This document shows, in pieces, positions 46,052-56,850 of a stretch of 64,000 bases of DNA (position 1 is its first letter; each line of letters opens with the position of its first letter). The position numbers and the translations under genes are program-made. This DNA is from Apiotrichum sp. Y4204 (Eukaryota; Basidiomycota; Tremellomycetes; Trichosporonales; Trichosporonaceae): positions 1 through 64,000 of the forward strand of contig JAMYHL010000089.1 in the NCBI GenBank assembly GCA_025531455.1, written 5' to 3'. The notes below the pieces were generated by a model that saw only the letters and a list, made by a program, of their open reading frames with translations, did not search any database and was not told the origin of the DNA.

Positions 46052-47101
46052 TGTGTGTTCAAAGGCGCACTTTGGCCGTCGCCTTGTCGTCGTCGGAGGT
46101 GGGAGGGTAAAGGATATCCGATCGATTACGGCGAGTTCGAACGAGTGCGTGGTATCTATGTGGTGCAATTTCAGTAGCAGTGGGGAATGAGTGTTACCCA
46201 AAGGTGACGACGACTTGACTATGGCTGTTGATTTTCCGATGTTCTCTCTTGAGCGTCTGTTGCAGTCGAGAATGAAAAGAGATGAAAGTGTACGAGGCGT
46301 CTGTTGTTTGTGGTCGTGATGCAAAGCAGTAGCGCAGTAGCAGCAGTGGCGGGCGACCTCAATGTCCTCCCTTCCTTGATAACAAGAGCACAAGGTGGCG
46401 GTGAACCCACAAGAGCTGCAGTATGCAGCAGTGAGGAATGACGTTATGCACACCGATAGGCAGGGTTTTTGCCTGTTGCTCAACGGCCGTCAGCGTCAGC
46501 GTCAGCATTGCAGCATTTCCAGCACGACGACCCTGCGTACCCTGCACCGCGTGATGCTCTCCGTCGGCTCGGATACGTTCCAAAATAGGTCCAGACGCGG
46601 CCAGACGAGCACAAGATGCAGGGAGAGCCGGGAGAGATCAGGGTACTTTGGATGATCAATGATCATTGTCTAGGTCATCATCATCGGGTATCATCTCCTC
46701 TGCCTGGAACGTCGTCATCTGTGAATCACTTCACTTGGGCCGAGGTCTCTGCAATCTCTGCCCCTGTACGCATCTTCCAACACCCCTCTCTCGCTTATCA
46801 ACCGAATCGAATTAGGCCGCTTATAGGTCGGACGTTGGGACGTTGTGTGGGCATCGCTCTGGCCCACTCTGGTGCTCCGCAGTCTGTGTTTCTTCTCTCA
46901 ACCTTATCGCCCCGATCAGTCAGTTTAAGCAGTTCGCCACCGACCAAAACCCGCGTTTGCACGCGTCACCCATTCTCGAACAGTCAACACCGCGCACCGC
47001 ATCAATAATTCTCTGTTACAAGCTATTCCGTCCACTCTAGGACCACAGCCTCGCGATCTCACAGCCTCACAGCCTCACAAGTCTACACCTCGCCGAGGAC
47101 A
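46052..47101. promoter_or_regulatory. divergent promoter region, ATG26 / unknown gene
   Basis: About 1 kb lies between two starts. I see no domain-bearing frame and no RNA gene. Confidence 0.4.
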
Positions 47102-47991
47102 ATGCCTGCACATCGGCGCGGTCCCTCACCTTGCAGATCCCCCGATCCAAAACATGCCCAGTCCGCGTTCACAACTCCAGCCAACAAGACGGCGCGTCCC
47201 CGCCGGCCGCTGACATCCCCTACGGGTCCGGGAGCTGGGCGCCCGCAATTTCTGTACACGTCCCCCGCGGTGCCGCGGGCCGCACGCGCGCAGACGATCG
47301 ACACGGTGGTCAGCGACGGGCTCGTCGGCGCCGCCGTGTTCGGGGCAGAACGCAGCCCAGACCATGCTGAGCGTAAACGGGCGGCACGCGACGCGCTCTT
47401 CCGGGACGTCGAGCTCGCCTCTCCTGGTGGGCCGTTCTCGTTCTACAATGCAGCATCTCCCCGCCGGCGGGGGCGAATCAGCAGCTTCAAGGTCCCTTCC
47501 ATGGCGGCAAAAGACGACAACGCTGTGCGGTCGCCGGACTCGGTACCCGTTGCCGCCCGGCCTCGGCCGCCGTCCGGAGCCGAACGGGCGCACGGTCGCC
47601 GCACGCTATCGCGCGCGCTATCCACCACATTTGGGGATACGGCGCTTGCTGTGCGTGTCCTGTCGTTCTGGGGCCGGGAGGATGCTGACAGGTGGGTGGC
47701 CTGTGCATGTTGCCTCTGACCCATCAGAACGGCGCTTGTTTCCCAGGTGGTGCTCGAACTCGAGTCGCAGTTGGCGCGGATGGCTGCACAGGGCGAGCCA
47801 TACAGTGAGTACCCGTTGTTGTCGAGCTGACGCCAGTGCCTCTTGTGAATGCGACGTGCGACTCGCTCAAACTTGTCCGGGATGCACGGGGGGTAGAACT
47901 CGTCCTCAGTGGCAAGATCGATACCATTGCGGACCCGCGAGCTGTCAACTTTTGTCGCGTTGCAGCGTGCTTCCGTTCTGTAAAGCTGTAG
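47102..47991 (+). CDS. conserved-looking hypothetical protein, 273 residues
   Basis: Three exons (47102-47691, 47728-47804, 47837-47991) join in phase across introns of 36 and 32 nt. The first two thirds are basic and Pro/Arg/Ser-rich, with SP and TP sites suggesting phosphorylation. The last third looks folded: a possible helix around LSRALSTTFGDTALAVRVLS, then LVSQVVLELESQLARMAAQG, then a hydrophobic-alternating segment ending CRVAACFRSVKL. There are no membrane segments and no motif I recognise. The SP/TP-rich head and folded tail would fit a cell-cycle or nuclear-pore-associated protein, but this is only a guess. It ends 93 nt from the convergent POP5. Confidence 0.6.
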
Positions 47992-48084
47992 TTCTGTAGA
48001 GCTCTTGGCCAACACTCGTCTCACCCCATTTGTATCCTTACACACAGTTGTCTGTCCACCACCACCATGCATAAATTACAACAA

Positions 48085-48843
48085 TCAGTCCTCCATGCGC
48101 GCCATGGCCTCGCGCTCCAGCTCGTATTTAGCCTGTAGGCGCTCCCTCTCCGCCTCCTTTCCGCCTACCGTCAGCCTGGTCCAGTTACCCAGTTACGCCG
48201 AGACTCACCCTGCGCAAGCAGTGTCGCCACCGCCGCCGCCGTCGTGTGCCGGTGGTGCACGATCGCCGCCGACTGGAGCTTCTTGATCGTCCCGCTAACA
48301 GCCACGACTCTAGGGAGCACGCGCACGCCCTCGATGCCCGTCGTGAGCGTCAGCGCCCCCCATAGCAGGCGGTAGTGCGGGCGCGCGACGCGCATAATCG
48401 TCAAACTCGTAAGCGGCGAGTGGTAGATGACTGAAGAGGGGAGTGAGCGCTGAATTCTACTTTTCGCACTCACCGCGAAAGCTGCTCCCGACGCGGCCCC
48501 ACCCCTCGTCGCCGAACACGGCCTGCACGGTCGCGCGCACAGCCTTGTAGATTGCCCCTGTGCCCTCCTCGCCGAAGAGCGGAGCGGAACTCGGCTGCGC
48601 AGCCATGAACGGCACGCTGGCGAGGGGGGCGACCTCGTCCTCTGGCCCGTCGAGATCTAGGCCCTCGTCGTCGTCGTCTTCTTCGTCGTCTTCTTCGTCC
48701 TCATCGCCATCCTTGTCCCCCCCATTCCTGTCGCCCATCCGCTTCGGCCGCGGAGCACCGACCGACGCCGGGGCGGGAAACGGCGAGAGCGCGCTCACGT
48801 CAATAAACTCCACGAGCAGATGGCGGTTCTTGAAGCGGACCAT
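48085..48843 (-). CDS. POP5: Pop5 subunit of RNase P / RNase MRP
   Basis: Three exons (48474-48843, 48209-48430, 48085-48164) give 223 residues. The family start MVRFKNRHLLVEFIDV is present, and later AIYKAVRATVQAVFGDEGWG, then VIYHSPLTSLTIMRVARPHY and RLLWGALTLTTGIEG, ending in the VSGTIKKLQSAAI strand-helix. Pop5 is an RNA-binding core protein of the ribonucleoproteins that mature tRNA 5' ends and rRNA. An insertion of about 40 mostly Asp/Glu residues after residue 30 is absent from short homologues, and the C-terminus is a charged helix (KEAERERLQAKYELEREAM). Confidence 0.93.
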
Positions 48844-49254
48844 GGGCGCCGAATGCGATGGAAGGGTGTCTGGTGTGTGTTGTAGTGGCTGTTGAGATTC
48901 GCGATCTTTGTCGAGCTGAACTTTGTCAACTTCTGATCAAAACATAAAATCGACTAGCATGGCTCTCGCGTGTATATGACGTGCAGAAGGGTACGAAGGG
49001 TATAGCGGGGCTCCACATCCCTCTCCTCCGAAAGTCAAAGAGTTCGAGATCTTCGCGTCGCACGTCAGATGCAGCTGCAAACTATGCATTCTCTGAAGTG
49101 TCGGTATGCGCTTGACAGATGCAAGGGGTCTCCCCGTTCACAGTCCACATTGTCTCCTATGTAGCGCGGGATGCAGTATGATACATTGGGGACATTTGAT
49201 ATTGGGGGTATGTTTTCTTATCGTGAATAGTATTGCCAGAGACGGCCAGCCCTT
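48844..49254. other. intergenic
   Basis: This holds the POP5 promoter and the 3' side of the vWA gene. I see nothing else. Confidence 0.4.
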
Positions 49255-51791
49255 TTAATCAACTACAACAAGGCCGTCAAAGTGGTTCGCGCCAATAATG
49301 GTCATCATGTGCTCGAGGGGGTTCTTCGTCTTCTTCCCCTCCTGCGTCTTCTCCGTGCCGTCATCCAGCTTTCCCAGTTCCTCCTTGAGGTCATCCCATG
49401 AATCCTCCTCTTCGGCGGCCGACTCCTCCTCTTCACCGAGCTCCCTGATGAAGTACTTCATCAACGCACCGGAGAAGCCGCTGACGAGAGACACACCAGG
49501 TGTGTCGGCGCGCACGGGCTTTGTAACTCCAGCTTGCAGATTCCAGTACACCATCTCGGGCACCGCGTACCCCGCCTCCTGGAACATGCGAACGACCCCC
49601 TCGTGTTCGGTTGCGCCGTATGCCGTTCCCTGGCTCTGGTTGAACTGCATGTCGGAGAAGACAAAGATCTTTTTGACCATGTCCTCCGGAGCCAGATTAG
49701 CGCGCTTCGCGGCGTCGAGGATGTGAACGAAGACTCCGCGATAGTTGGTGGACATGCCCCAGCGGGCCCTGGCCAGTTGCCGCGCACGTTCTAACAGTGA
49801 CAGCTTGGGGTCGATGTGTTCGAGAGTAGGGTTGCTGTGGAAAGTGATGAATGCACCATTCCAGGGGGGACGCGCGAGTTCGCTCAATAGTAGGGTGAGC
49901 GAAATGCACGGCCAGATGGGATTGACAATCTGAGCGGATTTGAGCTCGCTAAAAATAGTTCCCATGGATCCCGACACATCGGCGACCGCTATGCAGTTGG
50001 CCAGTTCCTTGTCAGAGCTTGAGCGAATCGAGTCGATGAGCGCGTTCCACTGGAGGTTGGCGACACGTCCGCCGATTTGACCTCCAAACAGCGCATCGTT
50101 GAGGAGCATATGCGGCATCATTGAAGCGCCCGAAATGGTGCTCTTTCCCGATGCGACGTCCATGAGGTACAGTTCCATGCCTTCCGGGTCGTGCTCCATG
50201 AAGGACTCCTTGTACCTCGCCATAGCGCGAGATGGGACCTTTGCGTAGTCGATAGTCCAGCGGCCCTTCACCATTTTGGTCTCGGGCACTGCGAGCACGC
50301 GACGGAGGGGTGTGAGGATTTCAGCCTGGAGGCGGCGCCGGGCGGTCTTGGTGTCGGTGCCGAGGAAGAGACGGAGCGCAAGCGCGGTGGCAACATACAG
50401 TTGTTTGTCTGCCGACTTGCCTGGGGTCGGCGCCCATTTGGCAGCATAGCTCATCCCAAAGAGGTGTGGCGAAGAGCCGGCTTTGCCGTATCCCTCGACT
50501 TGGCGCTGCGCCTCTGGGAGGTTGAGGAATTCCATGTGTGCCTTCAAGCGGGCCAAGTCCTGCGTCAAGTGTGAAGCGAATATGTCAATAACCGTGAGAT
50601 ACAGCGCTTGGACTTTGGGGTCCTCGAGCACAACGATGACTCGCTCCTTGAGGAGCGTGACGCGCATCTTCTCTGGATCAAGTCAGCACGTTGAAAGGAC
50701 TGCTGTCCACTCACTTGTGCCACACTGGGAGAGTTTGTATCGCAGGTCCAGTGAGTTTGCGGGCTTTATGTCCTTGTGGGCCTTCTCGTGCTTCCGCCGT
50801 TTGTTATCAGCACCCCCGATCGCCGCAAATCCGGCGCGGCGCTTGCGATAGGCTTGGGCATTGTCACCCGCTTTGGCGGCCAGGCGGGCCTCCTTGAAGT
50901 TCTCGTGGGGCGCCGACGGCGCGAGCGCCTCATCGACGGAAGAGAGCGGGCCAGTGTAGTCGGTCGTAAGCTGGCCATTAGTAGCGAGCATGAGTATGTC
51001 GTTGAGGCTGTTGTCAGTCACGACATGAGATTATGATACGCACTCATCGAAGCACCCGTGAGGCCGCGGAGGATACTCTGGCTGCTCCTCCATCTCCACA
51101 TCACCTTCGTCATCGAGGGTCTCGACGCCCTGGTTTGCCGCAAGTTTGCGTGCCGCCTTGGCCTCGTCTCGCTTCTTGCTGCGAGCACGCTCGCAGGTCG
51201 GCTCGACGATCAGGTGGAGGCTGTGTGTGAGTATGGGGAGTTTGCAAAGGGCGCAGGGAAAGGGAAAGAACTCACTTGGCGAGGAGTGTGCGCGGGTGGT
51301 GGGTATACAGCCACGCCACGCAGCGGAAAAAGCCTTGCTTGAAGCCCTTGCCTTCGTGGATGCTACGAGCGTGCAAGATGATGCGCAGCGTACTGGAAAG
51401 GTCAGTGAGCTCGCAATGGAGATACGCACGCTTCGGGGCTTTCAGCCCACGCCTTTTCAAGGAGAGGGAAGAGTGTCTCCGCCGTGACGTTGGGCGAGAG
51501 GTCGTTGAACAGGTCGAGGAGGGCCTCGCCCGTGCTGGAGAACCCGAGCGCACCGTTCCAAGTACGCGCGTCAGGCGCGGCCTGGAGAGCGCTGATGAAC
51601 GGCGGGACCGACGGCTTTGTGTCGGATTTGTCCTTGACCTTCTTGGCCTTGTCCTTCTTGGCCGTGGGAGGCAGGAGCTCGTCCACCACAACCTGCACCG
51701 GACGCGCGAGCTGGGCCGCAAATGAGGAGGGGAGCGTCCAGTGCTCCGGGGGGGTGGCAAGAGGTTTGGGAGGAGGTCGTTTGGCTGGCAT
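49255..51791 (-). CDS. DUF2828 protein with a von Willebrand A-type domain
   Basis: Five exons (51430-51791, 51276-51392, 51044-51220, 50715-51007, 49255-50672) join in phase to 788 residues. The N-terminal DUF2828 part shows NGALGFSSTGEALLDLFNDL, LRIILHARSIHEGKGFKQGF and a following helical region. The C-terminal half has a vWA fold with the metal-ion site D-x-S-x-S in IAVADVSGSMG and later KKIFVFSDMQFNQS. The architecture parallels TROVE/Ro60-type RNA-binding proteins, but I see no direct homology evidence. Plants and fungi have this family and its role is not established. A Lys-rich linker near residue 200 could be a nuclear signal. Confidence 0.88.
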
Positions 51792-53640
51792 TTTTCTGCA
51801 ATAAACCGCGAGGTGTAAAGCAGGAGAATGGTGAGGAGAGAGAGTGAGTATGGATTCCCAGGCCCTTATGTATCAGCTTCTGGTCTTGAGAGCCGCCACC
51901 GCATGACTCGATCTGGGTCACCAGGACAGGAACAAACCAAAGGAGGACGGGTCGAGTCGAGGGCTGTTGCGCTGTCGCACAATCTTACTTCTCTCACAAC
52001 GCCCGTGCACACAAGTACGCCACAGATCCCACAGAACTATTGGTTCTCGACCGACCGATGGAGCAGGAATTGCAGATTGATCGGATCCGACGATGCCAAG
52101 AACGAGTTAGCTCGGAGTTAGTCGATGTGTGAGCTTTTGCAACTTGCAGCATTCATTCCCCCCATTCGTTACCACGGGACGACGCGATACGACGGTTTGG
52201 GTGGCAAAAGTGTCCGACACGCAAAGGGTGGCGTAGGGAGGCGGTGCAAGCCAGTGCCCAGTGGCCGGTGGTAGTGGGGACCTCAGTTCCAACTCAAGTG
52301 ATTATCACAACGTTGTTTCTGCGTGAGGTGCCCACCTAGTTCTGATTCCTGTGTTCATGGATATCGTATGTATGCATGTGTGGTGGTGTGTTAGCGTGAA
52401 TGAGAACAGTGACAAGGAATGAGCAGCACCAACCAGACGCGCGTCATTCTGGAGCCCCACAGCCAATGGCATCGGAGATCGACAGATCGGCGTTGGGGCC
52501 TTGGGGGGGCCAGTTGATTAGTGGATCAGTGGCCAGTCGGCCAGTAGTGGATTGACAGATCGACAGATCGACAGACTGCAGATCTGCAGGCTGCATAGCA
52601 GGGCGCATTGGGCGCATATGTCCCGATGGCTAGATAGCTGATAGAAGGATCGTCGCGTGCTGCAAGTCCAGTATCCAGAGTTCAGAACCATCAGGATGCA
52701 ACGAACGACTGTGCAAGTCGCTGATTGTGGCTCCCTGCAGTGGATGATATACAACTTTTTCGGCTCTATTTTCCAAGGCTACGTAGCACAACTGTAACGA
52801 GAACCTTGGTTCTGCGATATCTTCAATATCTCTATCTTACACGGGACGGACTGGGCAACCCAGTTCGATACCGCGTAGTCTTTTTGGCTCGCTGGAGCCT
52901 GAAGAGGCCGCGTTCCGGATCCGGGGGTCGTGGGCGCGTGATCGAGAGTACGCGAAAGTTGCTGGGTGCCCGTGAAGGCACCTGCGGGTCGCACAGCTCG
53001 TAACTACCACTGTGCCTATCGCAGTGGCTGCAAGGGGCTGCGACAGTTTCCTCGTCACACAAGTAACGAGGTCTGCTCCGCTTTGAAGCTGGTGGACCTG
53101 GATCTGGGTAGCAGAGCAGCTAGAGAAGCAGCCTTTTGGGAATGGAGATTGCGTTGCAACGGACTTGCTAATGCACGGAGACTCACACTCTCTTCGGCAG
53201 ACCGCCACAATGGTCTCGCACCCCAACCCGGCTGTTGCTCGCACCTCTCTACGCCCTCGCACCTCCGCTGTCCATTCCTGCTCGCACGACTTGCTCTCGC
53301 ACTTGCCGTCGGCGACGCGCCCATGTCGACCTCCGATCCTCCGATCGGACCAATGATACACCTGATACAATCCGGTAAAGCTCGTTCTGGCTCGTCAGGC
53401 GACCCTGACCTCAGCCAGGGCCCTGGGGGGTGCCTAAAGCCACACGCAGTCAGCGTGGAATAATGCCACACTTCGGAACTTCGGCATTACCTCTCACCCA
53501 AACTCGGAATGACTGCGAGGGGGAATCACATGACCGTATGCTCCACAGCACCCCTGTAGGCACCGTACCGCACTGTAGCAAGCCCCCGCCCAGCTCCGCC
53601 CTCGCCACTGGGCAGTGGTGCAGTGATAGACCTTTGCCTG
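51792..53640. other. intergenic, 1.9 kb
   Basis: No supported gene is present. Short repeats of GACAGATCGACAGATC type lie near 52550-52590. The right end is the presumed promoter and 5' leader of the eL41 gene. Confidence 0.5.
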
Positions 53641-53691
53641 TGCTTGTTTAACTCTTCTTCTTCTTCCTAAGCCACTAAATCAACATCCAAC

Positions 53692-53978
53692 AGTGAGTAG
53701 CGGAAATCGCCATCGCAGTCGAGGGACGGGATCGGACACGGATAGGACAAGGACACGGACACGGCAACGGACACGGCAATGGACACGACGCCCGGCGTGT
53801 GCGATCCGGGCGAGAAGGATGTCGACTCCGCGCGCCGTGCCCTTTCCATTCCTTCCCCTCTCGACTGCGATGTCATATTCAATCCTCTTATCTGACCCCA
53901 GTGCGTGACAAGTGGCGCAAGAAGCGTATGCGCAAGCTCCGTCGCAAGCGCAGAAAGATGAGGGCGCGCTCCAAGTAA
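53692..53978 (+). CDS. RPL41: 60S ribosomal protein eL41, start codon split by an intron
   Basis: The 25-residue ribosomal protein starts MRDKWRKKRMRKLRRK and ends KMRARSK, matching eL41, one of the shortest known proteins, embedded in the large subunit. Only the A of the ATG (53692) is in exon 1. A 209-nt intron (53693-53901, GTGAGT donor, CTGACCCCAG acceptor) separates it from TG CGT GAC AAG. The upstream leader is pyrimidine-rich (CTTCTTCTTCTTCC), as in ribosomal protein genes. The stop TAA lies in AAGTAAGT, itself a consensus 5' splice site. It is too short for routine ORF calling and easily missed. Confidence 0.93.
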
Positions 53979-56850
53979 GTCCTATCCACAGCCTGTCCTC
54001 GCAACAAGTACTGACAGCTCCCAAGGTAAACGACTCGCCATAACCCGATGAAGTGACCCGATTCGGAAGGAGAGGCCGTGGCCCAGCAATAGGGGGCCGA
54101 ATGAAAAGCCGAGTAGTGGACATGTATCATTGCGAGGCACCGCGAAGCGAGAAAGGACTGGCAAGGGAAGGGGCTGCAGGCAGTGGGTGGTGAGCGAATG
54201 TAGGTCAGTGCTGGGTCAGCTTTCAGAGAATATGTGGTCTACCCTGTAGCAGGACGGTGGACGATGATCCTCCTCGCAGAGGGGGACTGATTTGACTCTG
54301 GAGATGAGGAGGTTGCACTGCGTTTGCGTTCGGGAGAGCCCGATGAGGGGTCAACACTCAACAGGGACTGTTGCAGATCGCGAGGTCGCGAGACCATGGA
54401 CATCTGCGTTTTCTCTGCGCAAACCCGCTGCATCCTGGGGAATCGGGGAGGAAGCATGTAGAGGAATATGAGCATATGAGGGACACTCCAGGACAACGGG
54501 AGAGGAGCACTCTGATCCTCAAGAGGTACATGGCGACACCAGGGAGCGAAGAATAATCTCGGGCCTGGGTGCGGCAACTCTTGCATGTGGTTCATCTCCG
54601 CCGAGACAGTCATGCCCGTGTTATCCTGAAGCCGTTACCGGCGACGGTCTCGCGGGGGGCTGACCTCGTTCGAGCGCTTTGGAGCTGCTTGGGCATGGTG
54701 TTGGATTGTTGCCTGGCGATGGATCGTTTCGGACACTTGTTCATGCGCGATCGCGCGCAATTGACGTGCATTACGCATGTTCGACACGCGACCCATGACG
54801 TCACTGCTAGCTTCCATATCCCATATCTGGCCCATGGTCGCAAGGCTGTCCTTCGTCGTAGACTTGTGGCTCCTGACCTTGATCAGGAGGGTCCTAGATC
54901 ATCAGATGATATCGAGCAGCAGACGATCAGGTGTATATCAGGTGGCCGGCGTTGAGCGGGGTGCAACCTACAGTCGACGAGGAAGAGTCTGGTGTGCGAT
55001 CCTGCGCAAAGCCAGCTGTTCACACCCTGACTGATTTTGCTTCGTCAACGGCTCACAAATCACGGATAAGGCATGAAACAGTGGACACGAAATACAGTAG
55101 TGAGCATCTCACAGAGCTACTTGCTGTGGTCGTGGGTGTGGGGTGTGTTAGGATTATCTATTTCCAGTTTTGATAGTCGTCTTATGTCTCAAGCGGTTTG
55201 CTGGGAGCGTGCCAGACCTGCAATTGCCCAAGAAAAGAAGCACTCTCCGTCTTGTCCGCCCAACTACCTATTCACTCGTGTACCCCTGAGGCTGTCAGTT
55301 GACATCACAATCAGTAGAAGTAGCTGGTCGTCGTCGTCGACCATCGATCACAATGCGTCACAACCTCTATCCTCGACAACCAATAATCCGACGTCACCAT
55401 CCACAGCACCGTCGCACCTGCTGGCCTACGTACATTGATCGCGGTGTACGTCAGCTTCGCTAGAATTATTGTTAGCATTCCTAAAACGACAATCCTCGAC
55501 TGGGACATATGTACCTAGCGTCTATGGTCCATCGCGCACTTACCACCGCCTCTTTCCAAACCGAAACAACCTCACGCAACACCTGCAAAGCGACCAGAAC
55601 ACCTCCCGCGAACGCACTCAGTTCCAAACCTCAACACCCAACTCCATCTCCATTTTCGGTTACAATTCCGCGTCCAAGCCCCATCCGCACCCGATGTGCT
55701 GCTGCTGCTGCCCACCGTTCATCTGCTGGCCGTTTTGCTGGTCACGCGGACCCCGGCGCCGGACAACAGTCACCGACGAGAGCCTCAGCTTCCTCCCGCC
55801 CCGATACCCCGCGTACGCTACTGCCGAGACGGGAGTCTATGTCGTCGACCCGGCGCCGAAACGAAGTTGGAGAAAGGGAAAGACGGGTTGAGATGTTGAG
55901 CTTGCCGTGACGCAAGGCAGGTAGTTTGGTTTGAGCGCGTAGAGCACCGAAGCCAAGTCTATTCCGCATCCTTTGGTGCAGAATAAACACTAGATCATAC
56001 GAGTAGTCTCAACTAGGGAGACCTGGCGGTCGTTGCTTATGAACCCGTCAGAATCTCACCAGAAAGCGTCCGGTAGTCCTCACGGCGGCGCCATATCTGT
56101 CGCGGCCGGAGGAATCGCAGAGCGCTACTCACAGCCCTCAATGACCACCGGCAGTGGATAAGTGTCCGTTAGTGGCATAAAGTCAGCGTCGGGTCAGTAC
56201 TATGCTCGATAAGCAGAAGGCCAACATGTCCGCTGCGAGGAGCTAATTGAAGAAAGAGGAGCAAATGTGGAACATAGACGCAGATTCAAAGGGTCTGGGA
56301 TGGAGCTCGATGGGACGTGCGGCTGAGCCGAACGACAGTCTGTAGCAAAGGGGCCGTATCTCAACTCCACAGTCCCGTTGGCGCATGATGGAGGCGACGA
56401 GGAAGAGTGCGATACTGATCGCAAATCGGCGCTCGCCATCCAAATACTCGTCCTCGCTGTTAGGAGCAGTGGCCGGTTGTACAGCTATTGTTGACAGCCA
56501 TCGAAAAGAGGGGAGGAAATAAAAACTGCCAGCATAGTGGAGGTGGTCCAGGCGTTCCAAAAGTTGATGGAGCACAATGCTGCTTTCACCTCGCCCATTA
56601 CCAGTTGCTTTTCTCCTCCCGTTCTCCACTCTCAAACCACTGATGGTGAGCATATTTGATGAGCTGGGTAGGGGCGGCCGGACGTCGTGCATTGCGTGCA
56701 AACCTTAGCTAGGCGATTACTGACGACAGAACGACGACATTGTACGTCCATTCCGCGATACGCGATAAGGTGCTGACATGCTCTATCACTGACCCAATCG
56801 GTCAAACAACATCATCACCGACCCTCCGCGCCTTTCTCGATCCAATTTAG
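53979..56850. other. intergenic, 2.9 kb, one candidate small ORF
   Basis: No domain-bearing gene was found. A minus-strand open frame at 56243-56701 and others here lack recognisable features. The Cys-rich candidate at 55694-55891 is listed separately. The right end should hold the start of the methyltransferase gene. Confidence 0.45.
55694..55891 (+). CDS. possible small Cys-rich protein, 65 residues
   Basis: An ATG is followed at once by five cysteines and then PPFICWPFCW, a charged stretch RGPRRRTT, and a Tyr/Pro-rich end. Such a Cys cluster next to aromatic residues could be palmitoylated and anchor the protein to membranes. The frame extends upstream without a clear better start. I recognise no family, and the ORF could be chance. 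Confidence 0.3.
   Translation: MCCCCCPPFICWPFCWSRGPRRRTTVTDESLSFLPPRYPAYATAETGVYVVDPAPKRSWRKGKTG

Noticed and set aside
56243..56701. 152-codon minus ORF
   Set aside because: No domain or splice support, and its codons look random. It may overlap the missing first exon of the methyltransferase gene.
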